Below, piece by piece: positions 10,801 to 22,037 of a stretch of DNA of 64,000 nt. The notes under the pieces are model-generated. The model saw only the letters and a program-made list of their open reading frames with translations. It did not search any database and had not been told where the DNA came from. Source of the DNA: Macrotrachela quadricornifera (taxonomy: Eukaryota; Rotifera; Eurotatoria; Philodinida; Philodinidae); assembly GCA_022393335.1 (NCBI GenBank), contig JAJEKB010021859.1, positions 18,522-82,521 of the forward strand, read 5' to 3'. Both the position numbers and the translations under genes were made by a program. Position 1 is the first letter of the stretch; each line of letters begins with the position of its first letter.

Positions 10801-13020
10801 TAAGTATAAATTAACATCCTTAGTTCTAGAACAATCAAAAAGTTTTTTAGCTCTTTGGTAAAACAGTCAGGTTAAGTCTTCCAAACGCAATTTGTATATA
10901 GCTAATGTTTCAAAAACACTTTTTTGGTCTGCTACTGAAAATCAAGATTATTAGAGAAAAAAATATGTAGATATGAAAAGAAATTGATCTTGAGAAGATA
11001 TTCATGTAGGTGTATTACTTAATAAGGACCTGCACTATTCGACAACGGGTGGATGTACAAGAGGATTACAGCCAAGAGACTCAAATTAGAAATTTACAAA
11101 TGATGTCGTGAGATATTTAAAAATGAGCAAATTAGTCGATTCTTTCGTGAAATCGAATAGTTTTTTGTGCTTTCACCAATTTCATACAAAAGTCTTTTTA
11201 AAAAGAAAAATTAATTTACCAGCCAGCAACACTTTCTTATGATAAATAAAAAACAATAACACAGTTCTTCCTTAACGGCTAATTCACATCGACAGTTCTA
11301 AAGTTCTGTGAGATTGCTCGAGTTCAAACAGTTCTTTGAAATTTTCTCCTAGAGCACAACAAAGTAGTCTTTCACTACTCAAGCACCCTTATTTCCACCT
11401 TCAACTTTATGCTGAAGTAGTCACGACCAAAGCAAAAGGGACTCAACTGTCTGGTAATACGCCTCTCCTTATACTAATCTGAGACGTCCAATATTTTACA
11501 TGATTCCATGTCTAAGGTTTCTCTTTTCTCTGTCGGAAAAAGTTGGTTTGTTGTAATTAATTACAATAGAAATGAGATTTAATCACTAAAAATCACACTA
11601 CTTCATGTAGTTTTCGAAATATTTCTAAAGACTTCAACAGCTTTTGTAATACTTCAAAAACAGCAATCTTCATTGTTTTGTCCTTAATTTAGATTAATTA
11701 TAATCTTACTGTATGGTTTTATGTTATTATTCTCTTACATCAAGCGAACGGAGTACATTCCAAGAAACAACTTCTGTGATCAGCAGGAGCTGATAATTTA
11801 TGAGTTGGAAGTTGATGATATCAGACAGATAAAATAATTAATTATGGATCGAGTTTATCATCGAATCTGAGGATTGCTTCTAGATTCAGGAAATGGTGAG
11901 AAGGAAGATGGAAGCGGCAGTAAAAGCGTTACGAGAATCCTGCTTTCAGAAATCACCGATAGCTTATTGGATTCAATTGTGCATTCTTAGTCTGGATTAG
12001 AAAATGGAATCGGTGTGAAAGATTCTGCTTTTGTAACTCTCGAGGATTCAAATGAATCCATCAGTTTTTCATCATTCGTATTTAATCTGAATTTCCATAC
12101 TGGATCCTGTGGTATTTTCCCAGAAGATCTTTTCCAGTCAATTTCTTCATCGCTTCTGGTTGGATACGGCAGGAGAGTCAGAGTAAAATTATGGCTAGTT
12201 TCGATATAGAATATTGCTTCCATGCTCTATCGATTCACGGTTCATTCTGACGGAAAAACGTTAAAAACAAGTCGGATGTAAGTAGAACCCTCCTGTATTT
12301 CTCAATCTAGTACGTAAAGTTTCGTTTATTAATTTACTTGTTTTCTATATTTTATATATTTTTTCTATTGAAATACAATCAAAATTTGTTAGAATGATGA
12401 TAAATATTATATTCATACCATTAAAAGCCATCAACATCGATACATGATGTTTATTGAAGTAATTCATATCCTCAAAATATAACTCTTTTATATGTAAGAC
12501 GTACTTACAGAGAAGACGAAACGAAAAAGAATATTCATAAAGTTGGTAGAAATGAAAATTGCCGAAAGTAAAAAGTATCGATAGAAAAAAAAAATTCGAA
12601 ATTGGTGTAAGTACCGCTTTTATTCTACCTAATCCTATGTAAGTAAATGATGTGAATGCTGCTCCAAATTATTTACGCAATGCTAATGAAAAAGTTCATT
12701 GAAGCTGTATTAATAGTACTTTAAATATGTTTTTTTCTTTATACATTTGCTCTCGGCAGTTTTTATTTCAACCAAATTTATACTATTCAGAGGGTAAGAC
12801 ACAAGTAAAGAAGAGGATAACAGAACGAGAAAGAATACGAAAAAAATGAAATAGCAGAAGAAAATGATGATATTAACATGAGAGTAATGTCAATGGTAGT
12901 ACATCTTCAAAGCCAGTTTTCATGTGCGTCGGAATCTGTGTACATTATAAAAGAAATATGAAAGAGAAGAAGGAATGACTAATAACGAAAAATGTCAAAG
13001 AACAGAATACACTAATTGGT
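10801..13020. other. Mostly non-coding; short possible coding fragment at 11987-12223
   Basis: No confident gene. A less AT-rich patch at about 11850-12290 has open frames on both strands: a 78-residue minus frame starting MEAIFYIETSHNF and a 64-residue plus frame starting MKDSAFVTLEDS. I recognise neither and cannot choose a strand. It may be a decayed gene or element fragment. Confidence 0.35.
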
Positions 13021-13029
13021 TTATAATAA

Positions 13030-13330
13030 CGATTAACGCGTAATAAATGACTCGTTTTGCATTTCATTTTTCATCACTTCATAAGATGGAGCATGAAAAG
13101 CTCTACAATGTGCTAAGAATTGTTCTTGTGTATGGAGAAATGGAAAGAAAGAATATATACATATCGAGTAGATCTTTTAGGCTTCTACTTATGAAGATAA
13201 AAATCGATAAAATATTGTATATTTCTGCTGAAAACCATCTATTTCTTTTAGAAGTTGTTCTTAAAGTGAAAATTTATGTGATTGATTTCTCCTTAAGGTT
13301 TTTATACTTTTGCTTGTGAAGGTAAAAATA
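13030..13330 (+). repeat. Diverged copy of the 'gaaaaactctacaat' fold-back repeat family
   Basis: The segment starts with AACGCGTAATAAATGACT and continues with GCATGAAAAGCTCTACAAT. This parallels the order in the palindromic elements at 17.88 kb (CATAATAAATGACTGCATTT, then GCAGCGCAAAAAGCGTTACAAT) and 51.36 kb (CAGCGTGAAAAACTCTACAAT). The 90-residue frame here is most likely repeat-derived. Confidence 0.45.
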
Positions 13331-16164
13331 GTTGAAGCATTTATCTTTTTGGAATAGCTAATTTCTATTGATGTTTAGGACACAGTCTAGCCTTTATTTA
13401 AACACTATAATCGATAGTATATGCTGCGTAATTTTTCTCAGTATATTTTGGATTTGATTGTTTGATAATTCAGTAAAAGGGTAAAATTTAGAGAATATAT
13501 TAGAAGCTTTTATTTATAATTTAATGTAACTTCATTTATTGACAAAGCTGATCGATAAGTCTATACGAATAAACTAATATGTAAAATAAGAAATAAATAA
13601 TATGTGAGTAGAAAGAATAAAACTAACGAAATCATTTAAGTATAGTATAGTACGTAGATTGTACCAAATTATTTATTCAACGTACGTCTCCTAATACAAA
13701 AGATTGAGAAATAGTTAAAAGAAAAAAGAGAAAATGATATTCTTTTATACAAAAGTGCAATAGAAAAGAACTACGAATATAATAAAGAAGGAATAATGAA
13801 GCAACATAAAATATGAATTGTAAAGCTGGCACACAAAAAGTATATCAATACAATTGTATTTCATAGAATATATCCTGATAAATCATAGGGTATACATCTA
13901 TGTAATTTTTATGTTTTTCTGAATATGAACACGAAATTAAAAAAGTAATTAATACTTTCAAAAGTTTGTTTTTTATACTATAATAATGATTATGCATGTC
14001 CTGATATATAGATTAATTAAAGGTCAAATTACGGTTTTTAATACAGACGTTTTTGTTACACTTGAAATCTACTAAGCACACACATGCTCTTCATTTATAT
14101 ATACATAGGATTCAACAATCTCAAAGTCTGTATTATACATGACAATCTTTATTTAATAGTAAAAGATTCAAAAAAGACTTTTATAAATATAAAGATAAAA
14201 ATAACATGTTTATTAAGGATGACAACGTACTTATATTGTCATCTTGATACCTTAATCGAACAATTTCTAAATAAGAAATATGACTATAGGATAAATTTAC
14301 AGAAAAATATCTTCTCAAAATTTCATTTGATAACAATTTAATGTTATACTTAGAACATGCTAAATACATCAAGATGTATATTATACTATAGTAAAAAAAA
14401 TGCATAACGAATAATTTTTATTCATACATATTCGTTCAACTACTAGTGTTCTATACTTATCCGTATATCACATATATTCGATTTTTCAAATTTAAATTCA
14501 CATTACTTGTGATTGTACGATTGGATTAAATAAAATTTAACTTATTAGCAAAATTCTGAACTCTTACACTATATTTTAACTAAGACATAGAATTTTTGAT
14601 TAACTTCTTTTTTTTTTTATTTATTTTATCAAAAAACTTACAATATTAAAATAAATTTTAGTTGTTTAACAAACCTTGTTGAGTATAAATTATTGATCAG
14701 AAATATATATATATATCATCTTATGAATTATTATTATTTTGATATTGAATCATACAATCTGGTGCTAAGAGAAAATAATTCTATCGCCAGCACTATTGTT
14801 AACATTGACATTCTAGTTTTTGCTTTTTTGTTCTTTTGTAATTTGAAGAGTCAATTAGTAACATAATTCTTTTTTTTTCTATAATATTTTTCTTTAATTA
14901 TCTGATGTGATTTTTAGGATGTATATTAAATATTATTATTAATAAAAAAATAATCTAATAAATATTTATTGAAGATTGGATTACTGTGAAATCAATTATG
15001 TCTATATTCTGTACATATTAAAGAACAATTTTTATTCCGGTGACTTTCTTACTATAGTATTCATTGATAAAAAAAAGTTAAATCATGGTAGATCATCTTA
15101 CTAAATATAACATTAGATGAAGTATTGGATATATTTCTAGTAGAACATTATATTGTCTACAACTATTTTTATAAATTTTTAATATTTTTTTTCAAAACAA
15201 AACAATTAAATATACCTGAAAGATATATTAACATCGATATAATAGTAATGTTAAGAATTACAGTACATAAAGTAATCATTTTTTATCTATGAAATAATCT
15301 GTTTTTTACTTCTATATAGACACAAAATTCTTTCATTAAGTAATAAAATAAGGTATCGTTCTTTCTTTGTATATAAAATAGTACACCTCAGTTGAAGACA
15401 TTCAAGCTGTTGCATAATACTATCGATTAGTTATATGTCGTTTTACGTATCGTTCTTCTTTTCTGTCCTTTCTCTTATATACATATATGTTCTCTGTCTC
15501 TCGCCTATTCGTTACTTCAACTAGATCTTGACTCTTTTTTTTGTGCAAAATGGTTCGATATTTTTATTTGAATAAAGAATTCTCTAATTCGATTAAAATT
15601 GAATTTAGATTATCTACATAGGGCATTATGTAAAATTATCTAGCTATTCAAAAAAATTATAATTTATTTTTTAAAAACAGTATAATCAAAGTGTTCTAAT
15701 TTGTAAGAAAATAAATATTATATAATGTTGTATTTCCATACCGATTTTCGTTAGAAAAATAGTCTTTCAGTTTATTTTACATGACAGTAAATCAATTTGT
15801 TTTTTTTTTTCAAATTTCAAGAAAATTACAGGTACTATCATTATTAATTTTCGTAGTTTCAAATTTTTTTTAACGACATAAACTGATAGTGATCTATTTC
15901 AAGAAGATCAAAAATATGGGTAGTTACGAACATTAGTTCCTTCTCTAATAGACTATTCCGATACAATCATAATAACGTTGCAAACTGATTTCTATCACAT
16001 TTAACTGATATAACATTATCAATCAAATTATTATGTTGCAAAGTCAAAATTTAATAAGTCATTTTTATATATTTTATAAGATCACAGTCTTACGGAACAA
16101 TATTAAAATTAGATTTCGTTTGCATTATTGTTGTAGAACTTTGAAGTTTTAATCGTATTTAATC
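13331..16164. other. AT-rich gene-free stretch
   Basis: About 2.8 kb of very AT-rich sequence with poly-T runs and a short AT dinucleotide run near 14703-14716. Overlapping frames on opposite strands at 14.1-14.4 kb are low-complexity. I see no coding gene, tRNA or recognisable transposon. Confidence 0.5.
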
Positions 16165-17634
16165 AATAAAATTTCTTTAATTTGATGTTAGGAATCATAG
16201 TTTTAAGTACTCGCCCATTTGAGAAAATATGGAGCCAATATTGTTATAGGATGTAGCTAAACTAGGATTATTTTTAGGAAAAGTATTTTGAACAATTTCA
16301 CGCGCTTTTTATAATCGTGGGGATTTGAATAATTGCCCCATTTTTGAATACGCTAAACCAATCCCATCATATGGAACAATTGAATTGGGATGAATTGAAA
16401 AGGAAAATTCCTTATTGATTTCATCTGATCTTTCTTAAGGTTGAAGTGCTTCATCATATTTACTTTGACCATCATGAGTTCGTCTGAATTGATAATTGAT
16501 AAACCCTTGTTCACTTTCATTATCTGTTTGATGCAGTAGTACTTTATACATTTGTTCAGCTTTGGTAAATTCATCAAATTTTTTCCATAATTCTCCCAAT
16601 TGATGCCATTTTTCTGTGATTAAATAAGCTCGCCTTTCGTATATGTTCATGTAAAGAAAGTAAATCTACAGGAGCGTCCTGGGTCAATATTAATTTCACT
16701 TCCCACAGATTTTTCTCTTCTGTTTCTCCCACATTTTCTATATGAAAGGCAGAATGGGTACAAAAAAACGATATCCATCTTCAGGTTTGGAAAAACTATA
16801 GTTTTTTTATGTATCTATTCGAAATCTCGTCTAGATAAAACTATAAACATTTCGAATGAAAAAGCTCATATAAATAATAATGTCCATTTGCATGTATATA
16901 GTATGTAATGATCTGCTGAGCATTAAATAAACAAATGAATCTTTGGTATACCATTGGATGACTTCATAATGAGTGTGTATTTTCAAATGATTGATAGTTT
17001 CTGATTCAATAGTATTTTCAATGGACTCTTTACGACAATAATCAAAAATTTTTTCTAAATGAATTCATTTAAAATCGATAGTTAATCAAATTTCCATTAA
17101 TACTTGAGCATACGTGAAATATTGGCCTGCTTGATTTAATCGTTTATTTGAGATGTCATCATTTAATGCAATAAAACTCATCGACATGGTACTTTGATCC
17201 TAATTTCTAGTGATGTTTCGAAATAATTGACAAATAGGTTCTATTTCTATGGCAATATTCTCTATTTTAGAATATATGCCTTTGTATGCCCGTTGTTCAT
17301 GTCGAGCCTTATCTTCAGAGAAAATATAAATTATATTAGCTTGTTGCATGTCATGTATATTTGGAACGATTATTTGAGCTAATGCACTGGATAGGATTAT
17401 GAAGATTTTTTCTTCTTTGAGATTGATAATGAAATTGATGCATTTATCGACATCTGTAAATGTGTTGATATTTTTTATCATTCTGCCCAAATTTACAAGC
17501 GTATCATGAGAATCACTATTATTATATTCATCAATATTTCTATCCAATGAGATAAGTACGAAATTTTGTTCCACACAAATGTAAAATGCATTAAATGGTT
17601 TTATATTCTTTTTTTGCTTACTAAAATTTCTCAT
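16165..17634 (-). pseudogene. Broken ART-TPR gene (bdelloid type), catalytic ART region deleted
   Basis: Reading the minus strand from 17634, the first 144 codons match the N-terminal module of bdelloid TPR-containing ADP-ribosyltransferases. Landmarks are FVLISLDRNID, TFTDVDKCINFI, KIFIILSSALAQIIVP and ANIIYIFSEDKARHEQ. Next, with stops and frame changes, comes the helical region with HYEVIQWYTKDSFVYLMLSR and FFIRNVYS. The sequence then jumps to the post-ART block EKNLWEVKLILTQD. Kinesin-light-chain-like TPRs follow (LGELWKKFDEFTKAEQMYKVLL, broken across two lines of reading; YDEALQP; then ATSYNNIGSIFSQMGEY). The segment that should carry the YRG, STS and ExE motifs is absent. No functional enzyme can be made. 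Confidence 0.72.
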
Positions 17635-17869
17635 TCTATTCTTTCGTTTATGCCATTATATCAGAAAATGGAAGAATCAATAAATAAATTTAATGGTAGC
17701 GAAGGTAAGAACGAAAATATTCCGAGAAAATAAATCAGACATTTTCTTTACTTTTTTTTTCGTTTTCGATCTTTTGAAAAATCTTTTTCATTTTCTCCAT
17801 GTTGTTTTGTTCATACGAATGAAAAAGTTACCTTTATTGTTTCAAAATATATTGAAGCAACATTCGTCA

Positions 17870-18285
17870 GTGGATTCATCTAACGGATGGCCCATAATAA
17901 ATGACTGCATTTTGCATTGCATATTTTATTTTCAAAGTACGTATTATTAAAAAAAACAAAATATACCAGAGGACGCAGCGCAAAAAGCGTTACAATTTGT
18001 ACAAAACAGTTTGTTTTATATATGAAATAAGAAATAGAAGAATTTCTCGTTCATGTTGAAAAAAGGATACTATCACAACAGTTAAAATTAATGGTACATA
18101 GTTTTGAAAAGAAAAAGCACATAATTAAAATAAGCTTTACTTTGTAGATTGTAGATCTTTTCAAGCTGCATCCTCTGATATATTTTGTTTTTTTTTAAAA
18201 AATACGTATTTTGAAACAAAAATATGCAATGCAAAGTGCAACCATTTGTTATGGGTCGTCCGTTATCTATCAAAGTATTATAACA
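17870..18285. mobile_element. Palindromic MITE-like element, ~0.4 kb
   Basis: The left arm (about 17875-17995) and right arm (about 18130-18282) are inverted copies. The left reads AACGGATGGCCCATAATAAA, then TGCATTGCATATTTT, TACGTATT and CAGAGGACGCAGC. The reverse complement of the right reads AACGGACGACCCATAACAAA, TGCATTGCATATTTTTG, TACGTATT and CAGAGGATGCAGC. No transposase is present. Related sequence occurs at about 6.9, 13.0 and 51.1-51.8 kb. I infer a non-autonomous DNA-element family. Confidence 0.72.
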
Positions 18286-18549
18286 AGCCGAGAATATCGA
18301 AACCGAAACTAATATATTACATTTTTATAAATTATAAAAAATAAAATTTGCATTGCATCTCTGAATTTATTACGTCTTTTTTTTCGGACAATAGTTCTAT
18401 TTCTCTAGAAACAACCACTAGAAGCATATGCTGTACATAAATGAACATATTTTCTTCAAAAACACATCGCATATAACATCATCGATTACATGTAAGGGAA
18501 AGCCTTTCTTTTAACTTATGAGAGCAACAACACTAATCGACGCTCTTGT

Positions 18550-18785
18550 CCTCGATCTTTCCAGATTCTTGATTATCAATCAAAATTCTTTTAAATCATG
18601 ATATTCAGGCAAGGTTTCTTTTGAGAGGACTGAAAAAATGATTCTTACCAGAAGTTCAAGATGACAAGAAACTTGTCTGATTACTCGAAAGTAATAGAAT
18701 CAGACAAAAATCTTTTTCTTTTTCTCTCAGAAGAATCTTGCCTGATTGATCAAGAAAACAAGAATCTGGAAAAAGCCCAGAGGAT
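18550..18785. repeat. Inverted repeat unit with 'ctttccagattcttg' ends
   Basis: The left arm starts ATCTTTCCAGATTCTTG (about 18555) and runs to GGTTTCTTTTGAGAG. The right arm, read in reverse complement, starts TTTTTCCAGATTCTTG and runs to AAGATTCTTCTGAGAG (about 18715-18778). The centre is GATGACAAGAAACTTGTCTG. A shorter related copy lies at about 19370-19490. Confidence 0.6.
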
Positions 18786-19306
18786 ATATATGTGATTTCT
18801 TGAAATTCAAACAAGCTTGTACGATCGTTAGTCATTCAATTATAATTATATAAGTGATAGTTTTACTTCATTTTGAATAAATAACTTTTCAAGATAATCG
18901 AACGTATTGAAAAGACGTCTACCGATTTTCTTTTTTATTCATTGTAGAGAGAAGAGTGTAATATATAGCAATGACTTTTTTTTCAAAGAATTGTATTTGT
19001 CATTAACATTTAGTTTTTCATTTGTAAAACTTTTTGTCTCATGGAAATTAACCAAGAAGATTCAAGTAATTTTTTTCAGCAATATTATTTCTAGTTTAAG
19101 TAGTAAAGATCTATACATATAATATTCTTTTTTTACAATTACCACCTCATACAGTAAAACAAAGGCGATGAAGAATACATAGAAAACAACAAACACTCTT
19201 AACTCAATTACCATTACCTCTTCCAACTGCAAAACAAATTCTAGTAGCGAAACGAGATAATCATAGTGATGTAAAGACAGGCTCCATTTACATCGAGGGA
19301 TATCAA

Positions 19307-19492
19307 CTTAGTATTAGCATTAAACTAATGAAATGTTAATACTAAGCCGACATTCCTCCTCCCTTTGTATCACAAGAATCAATCAAGAAAACAAGAATCG
19401 TGTCTGGCAATGAATTTCTTGTCCCGCCAGACAAGATTCGGTCTACACGAATCTTGACTGAAAATCAAGAAATTCAAGAATCTGGAAAGATC
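19307..19492. repeat. Hairpin plus second 'ctttccagattcttg' copy upstream of ART gene
   Basis: CTTAGTATTAGCATT and AATGTTAATACTAAG (19309-19348) can pair with one mismatch around a short loop. From 19375 to 19490 several AAGAATC/GATTCTTG blocks recur in both orientations, ending in CAAGAATCTGGAAAGATCG, the inverse of the end of the 18.55 kb repeat. The two copies flank about 0.6 kb and sit within 0.4 kb of the ART start codon. Confidence 0.5.
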
Positions 19493-19701
19493 GTTGGTTA
19501 GTCCAAGTGTTGATTGCATATGTTTCCAATGACTTCTGCGTATTTATGCACAATTTAGTAGACAAATAAGTTAGAAAAAAAAATTCTGAAATCAATAAAG
19601 AATAATCAGATATTGTCTTGTGTGAATAAAAAAATATATAGTAGAACTCATTTGAATTTCACTTTTGTTTAGTTTAATTTTATATAAACGAGAAAATATC
19701 G

Positions 19702-21052
19702 ATGGGAAGTGGAGCATCTCAATCTAACAAAACTATTAACCGTGTTCGATGGATGTGGAAATCAAATGATAATCCATGGAACAAATCTCAATCAGTAGAA
19801 TGGATTCCTTATTCGAATGTAGAAAACGCAATTATTGAAGAAGCATTTCTTTCTAAAAAGTCTCATGCCATGTTGAATACTTATCATATTGATTTAAAAC
19901 ATATGATACAAATTGATAATAATGACATAAACAAACAAAGACCAGTTAAACGTTCATTAAATCATCATACACAAAGTACTTTACGTGAAGAACGCTTCTT
20001 ACCAAATCCTATAGCTCCTAAAACACCTTTTAGTAGTCATTATGGTTGGGTTTCAACTTTTATTATTGAAGTGAAAAAATATCTTCAGCTTATCGAAGGA
20101 CAATTACCTTCAAGAGATAAAACAATTGTTCCAAAAATTGTTGAACAAGCTGCTCTCGGTATTATTACAGAGGGAACAAAACAAGGACAAAAATTCGAAG
20201 CCGAATGGATGGCTAACAAATTAAGAGAAGAGAAAGATAATGGTATGAAAAAAATATGGAAATGTTGTGCTTATCTTTATTCAATGAATACATTTCTTTA
20301 TCGTAAAATAAATGAAACTATGAGATTAGTTGGACATCAAGAATATGAACATATTTGGCGTAGTCAAATTAGTATATTAGGACCATTTTGTTTACTTTTA
20401 TGGGATGATCCTTTTAATAAAATACCAGTTACTCATGGACAATTTTTATATCGTGGAGCTAATTTATCTGATGATTTAATTAACTCTTTTAAAGAATGTT
20501 CTCAAAGTACTGATCGAAGACGTTCATTTCAAGCATTTACTTCATGTAGTCGAAATAGAAAAAAAGCCGAAGAATTTGGTAACACACTTTTTATTATGAA
20601 AGTTAATTATGCTTATACTTCATATCTAAAACCATTATCCGAATATCCAGACGAAGAAGAAGAACTAGTTCAACCTGGTGTTTCCTTTACAATAGATCGT
20701 ATCGATTTTGATAAATCAACAAATAAATATTTAATCTATCTTACACTTGAACATGATCAACATGGTAAGACTTACAAATTAAATAGAATAATAATTAATA
20801 AAAAATATAAAAATTAATTTAGAGGCTTATGACGATTTGCGACGTAACTTTATGGTATATCATGCTGATCCCAATACACCTGGTCGAATTATTGATCTAA
20901 CTGGTGGAAACAATCGTGATGATTATGTCAATCGAGATGGTACTCGTACTAAATTCGGTCCTATTACTCCATTGGATTACGATAAAGATGAAAATGAATG
21001 CACTACGGATACTCCTGATCATGGTTCACTCTATGTTTCTCACATTAACTAA
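19702..21052 (+). CDS. WWE domain + mono-ADP-ribosyltransferase, probably N-myristoylated (2 exons)
   Basis: The exons are 19702-20764 and 20823-21052, 1293 nt, 430 aa. The 58-nt intron (GTAAGA...TTTAG) joins codon 355 as G|AG; without splicing the frame would end 17 codons into the intron. The start MGSGASQS fits an N-myristoylation signal. A WWE domain follows (about 12-80: WMW at 17-19, VEW at 32-34, IIEEAF at 44-49); such domains usually bind poly- or iso-ADP-ribose. The ART fold covers about 130-350: FLYRG with Arg251, AFTSCS with Ser281, and ExE at Glu319/Glu321 before LVQPG. This is the R-S-E pattern of arginine-type clostridial-toxin-like ARTs. Residues 355-430 are acidic and match nothing I know. 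Predicted role: NAD-dependent mono-ADP-ribosylation at a membrane; substrates unknown. Confidence 0.85.
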
Positions 21053-22037
21053 TTAAGATATTGTGCATTCATTTTCTGTGCTTTCTATATTTTCTATTGT
21101 AGTTAAACTAACGAAGCGTATTTTATGAGAACAAACAATTTAGAGCGTGAGGATGAATCAAGTAAACTATGCCGCGTTTTGATTCTGCTTAAGAATCTCA
21201 TCAGGAAGTTAAGACTTAATTATAAACATAAATTCTGTTCTAATAATCACAAGATCACAAATAAAACCTTTATATTTACAATTAATCTATACATATTCTT
21301 GGAGAAAAGATATAGGTATTGGTAAAACTATCTTCAAAGTAAATATAATTACCACAATACTCTGAGTATTTCGATCTGTTAATAGATTTCTATCAAGTGG
21401 TATATGGTTTGTACAAAGAGCAACATACAGAAAATAAGTGCATTATTAATATATGATTTATTTTTGTGAATAAAATAATAAATGGCTTAATAAAAAAAAA
21501 AGAAACTTGAATTATTTTTTACTTTATTTAAACTTTTTTCACAGATTGTTGCAAGTTTAGTTATAAAATTGAAGCCATAAATAGTTTTACGATAAAAAAA
21601 ATTTGAATATATTCATTCGGTTTTAATTAGTTGGATTGATTTTTTTTATCAATAGAACAAAGAAATCTGCTTTGAACTATCCAACATAGATTTGTGAGAT
21701 ATATGAATTTTAAAAAAAATAACATGTTCAAGGTGTTCTGAAAATCATTTTTACTATCATATACATATCCTAATATTTGTCAAATTTCACAAATCTTGCA
21801 AATTTTTCTATTATCAATATTCATTGACAGTATGTCATACTTTACAAATCTCCAGATATATTGTCCAATGCTAACATTCATGATATAGAGGGCGTTCATA
21901 AACAGAAAGAAAAAAAATCAATTTTTTCCTATTCGATAAAATATCGATCGAACAGAAAAGAAAAAAAAAATACATACAAGAATTAAAAGAAATGTAATAG
22001 ATGTTTATTTTTGTTTTCTGTATAATATAAAATCAAT
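21053..22037. other. Intergenic between ART and F-box genes
   Basis: AT-rich, no convincing gene. A 66-codon frame at 21125 is low-complexity. The ART 3' UTR should lie at the start and the promoter of the F-box gene at the end. Several AATAAA-like strings occur near 21470-21490. Confidence 0.5.

Noticed and set aside
12015..12223. Overlapping 64- and 78-codon frames as a real gene
   Set aside because: Both strands are equally open and neither matches a family; reported only as a possible fragment.
20765..20817. C-terminal residues after HDQH in the unspliced ART frame
   Set aside because: They lie between a strong GTAAGA donor and a TTTAG acceptor, and splicing restores a long in-frame continuation.
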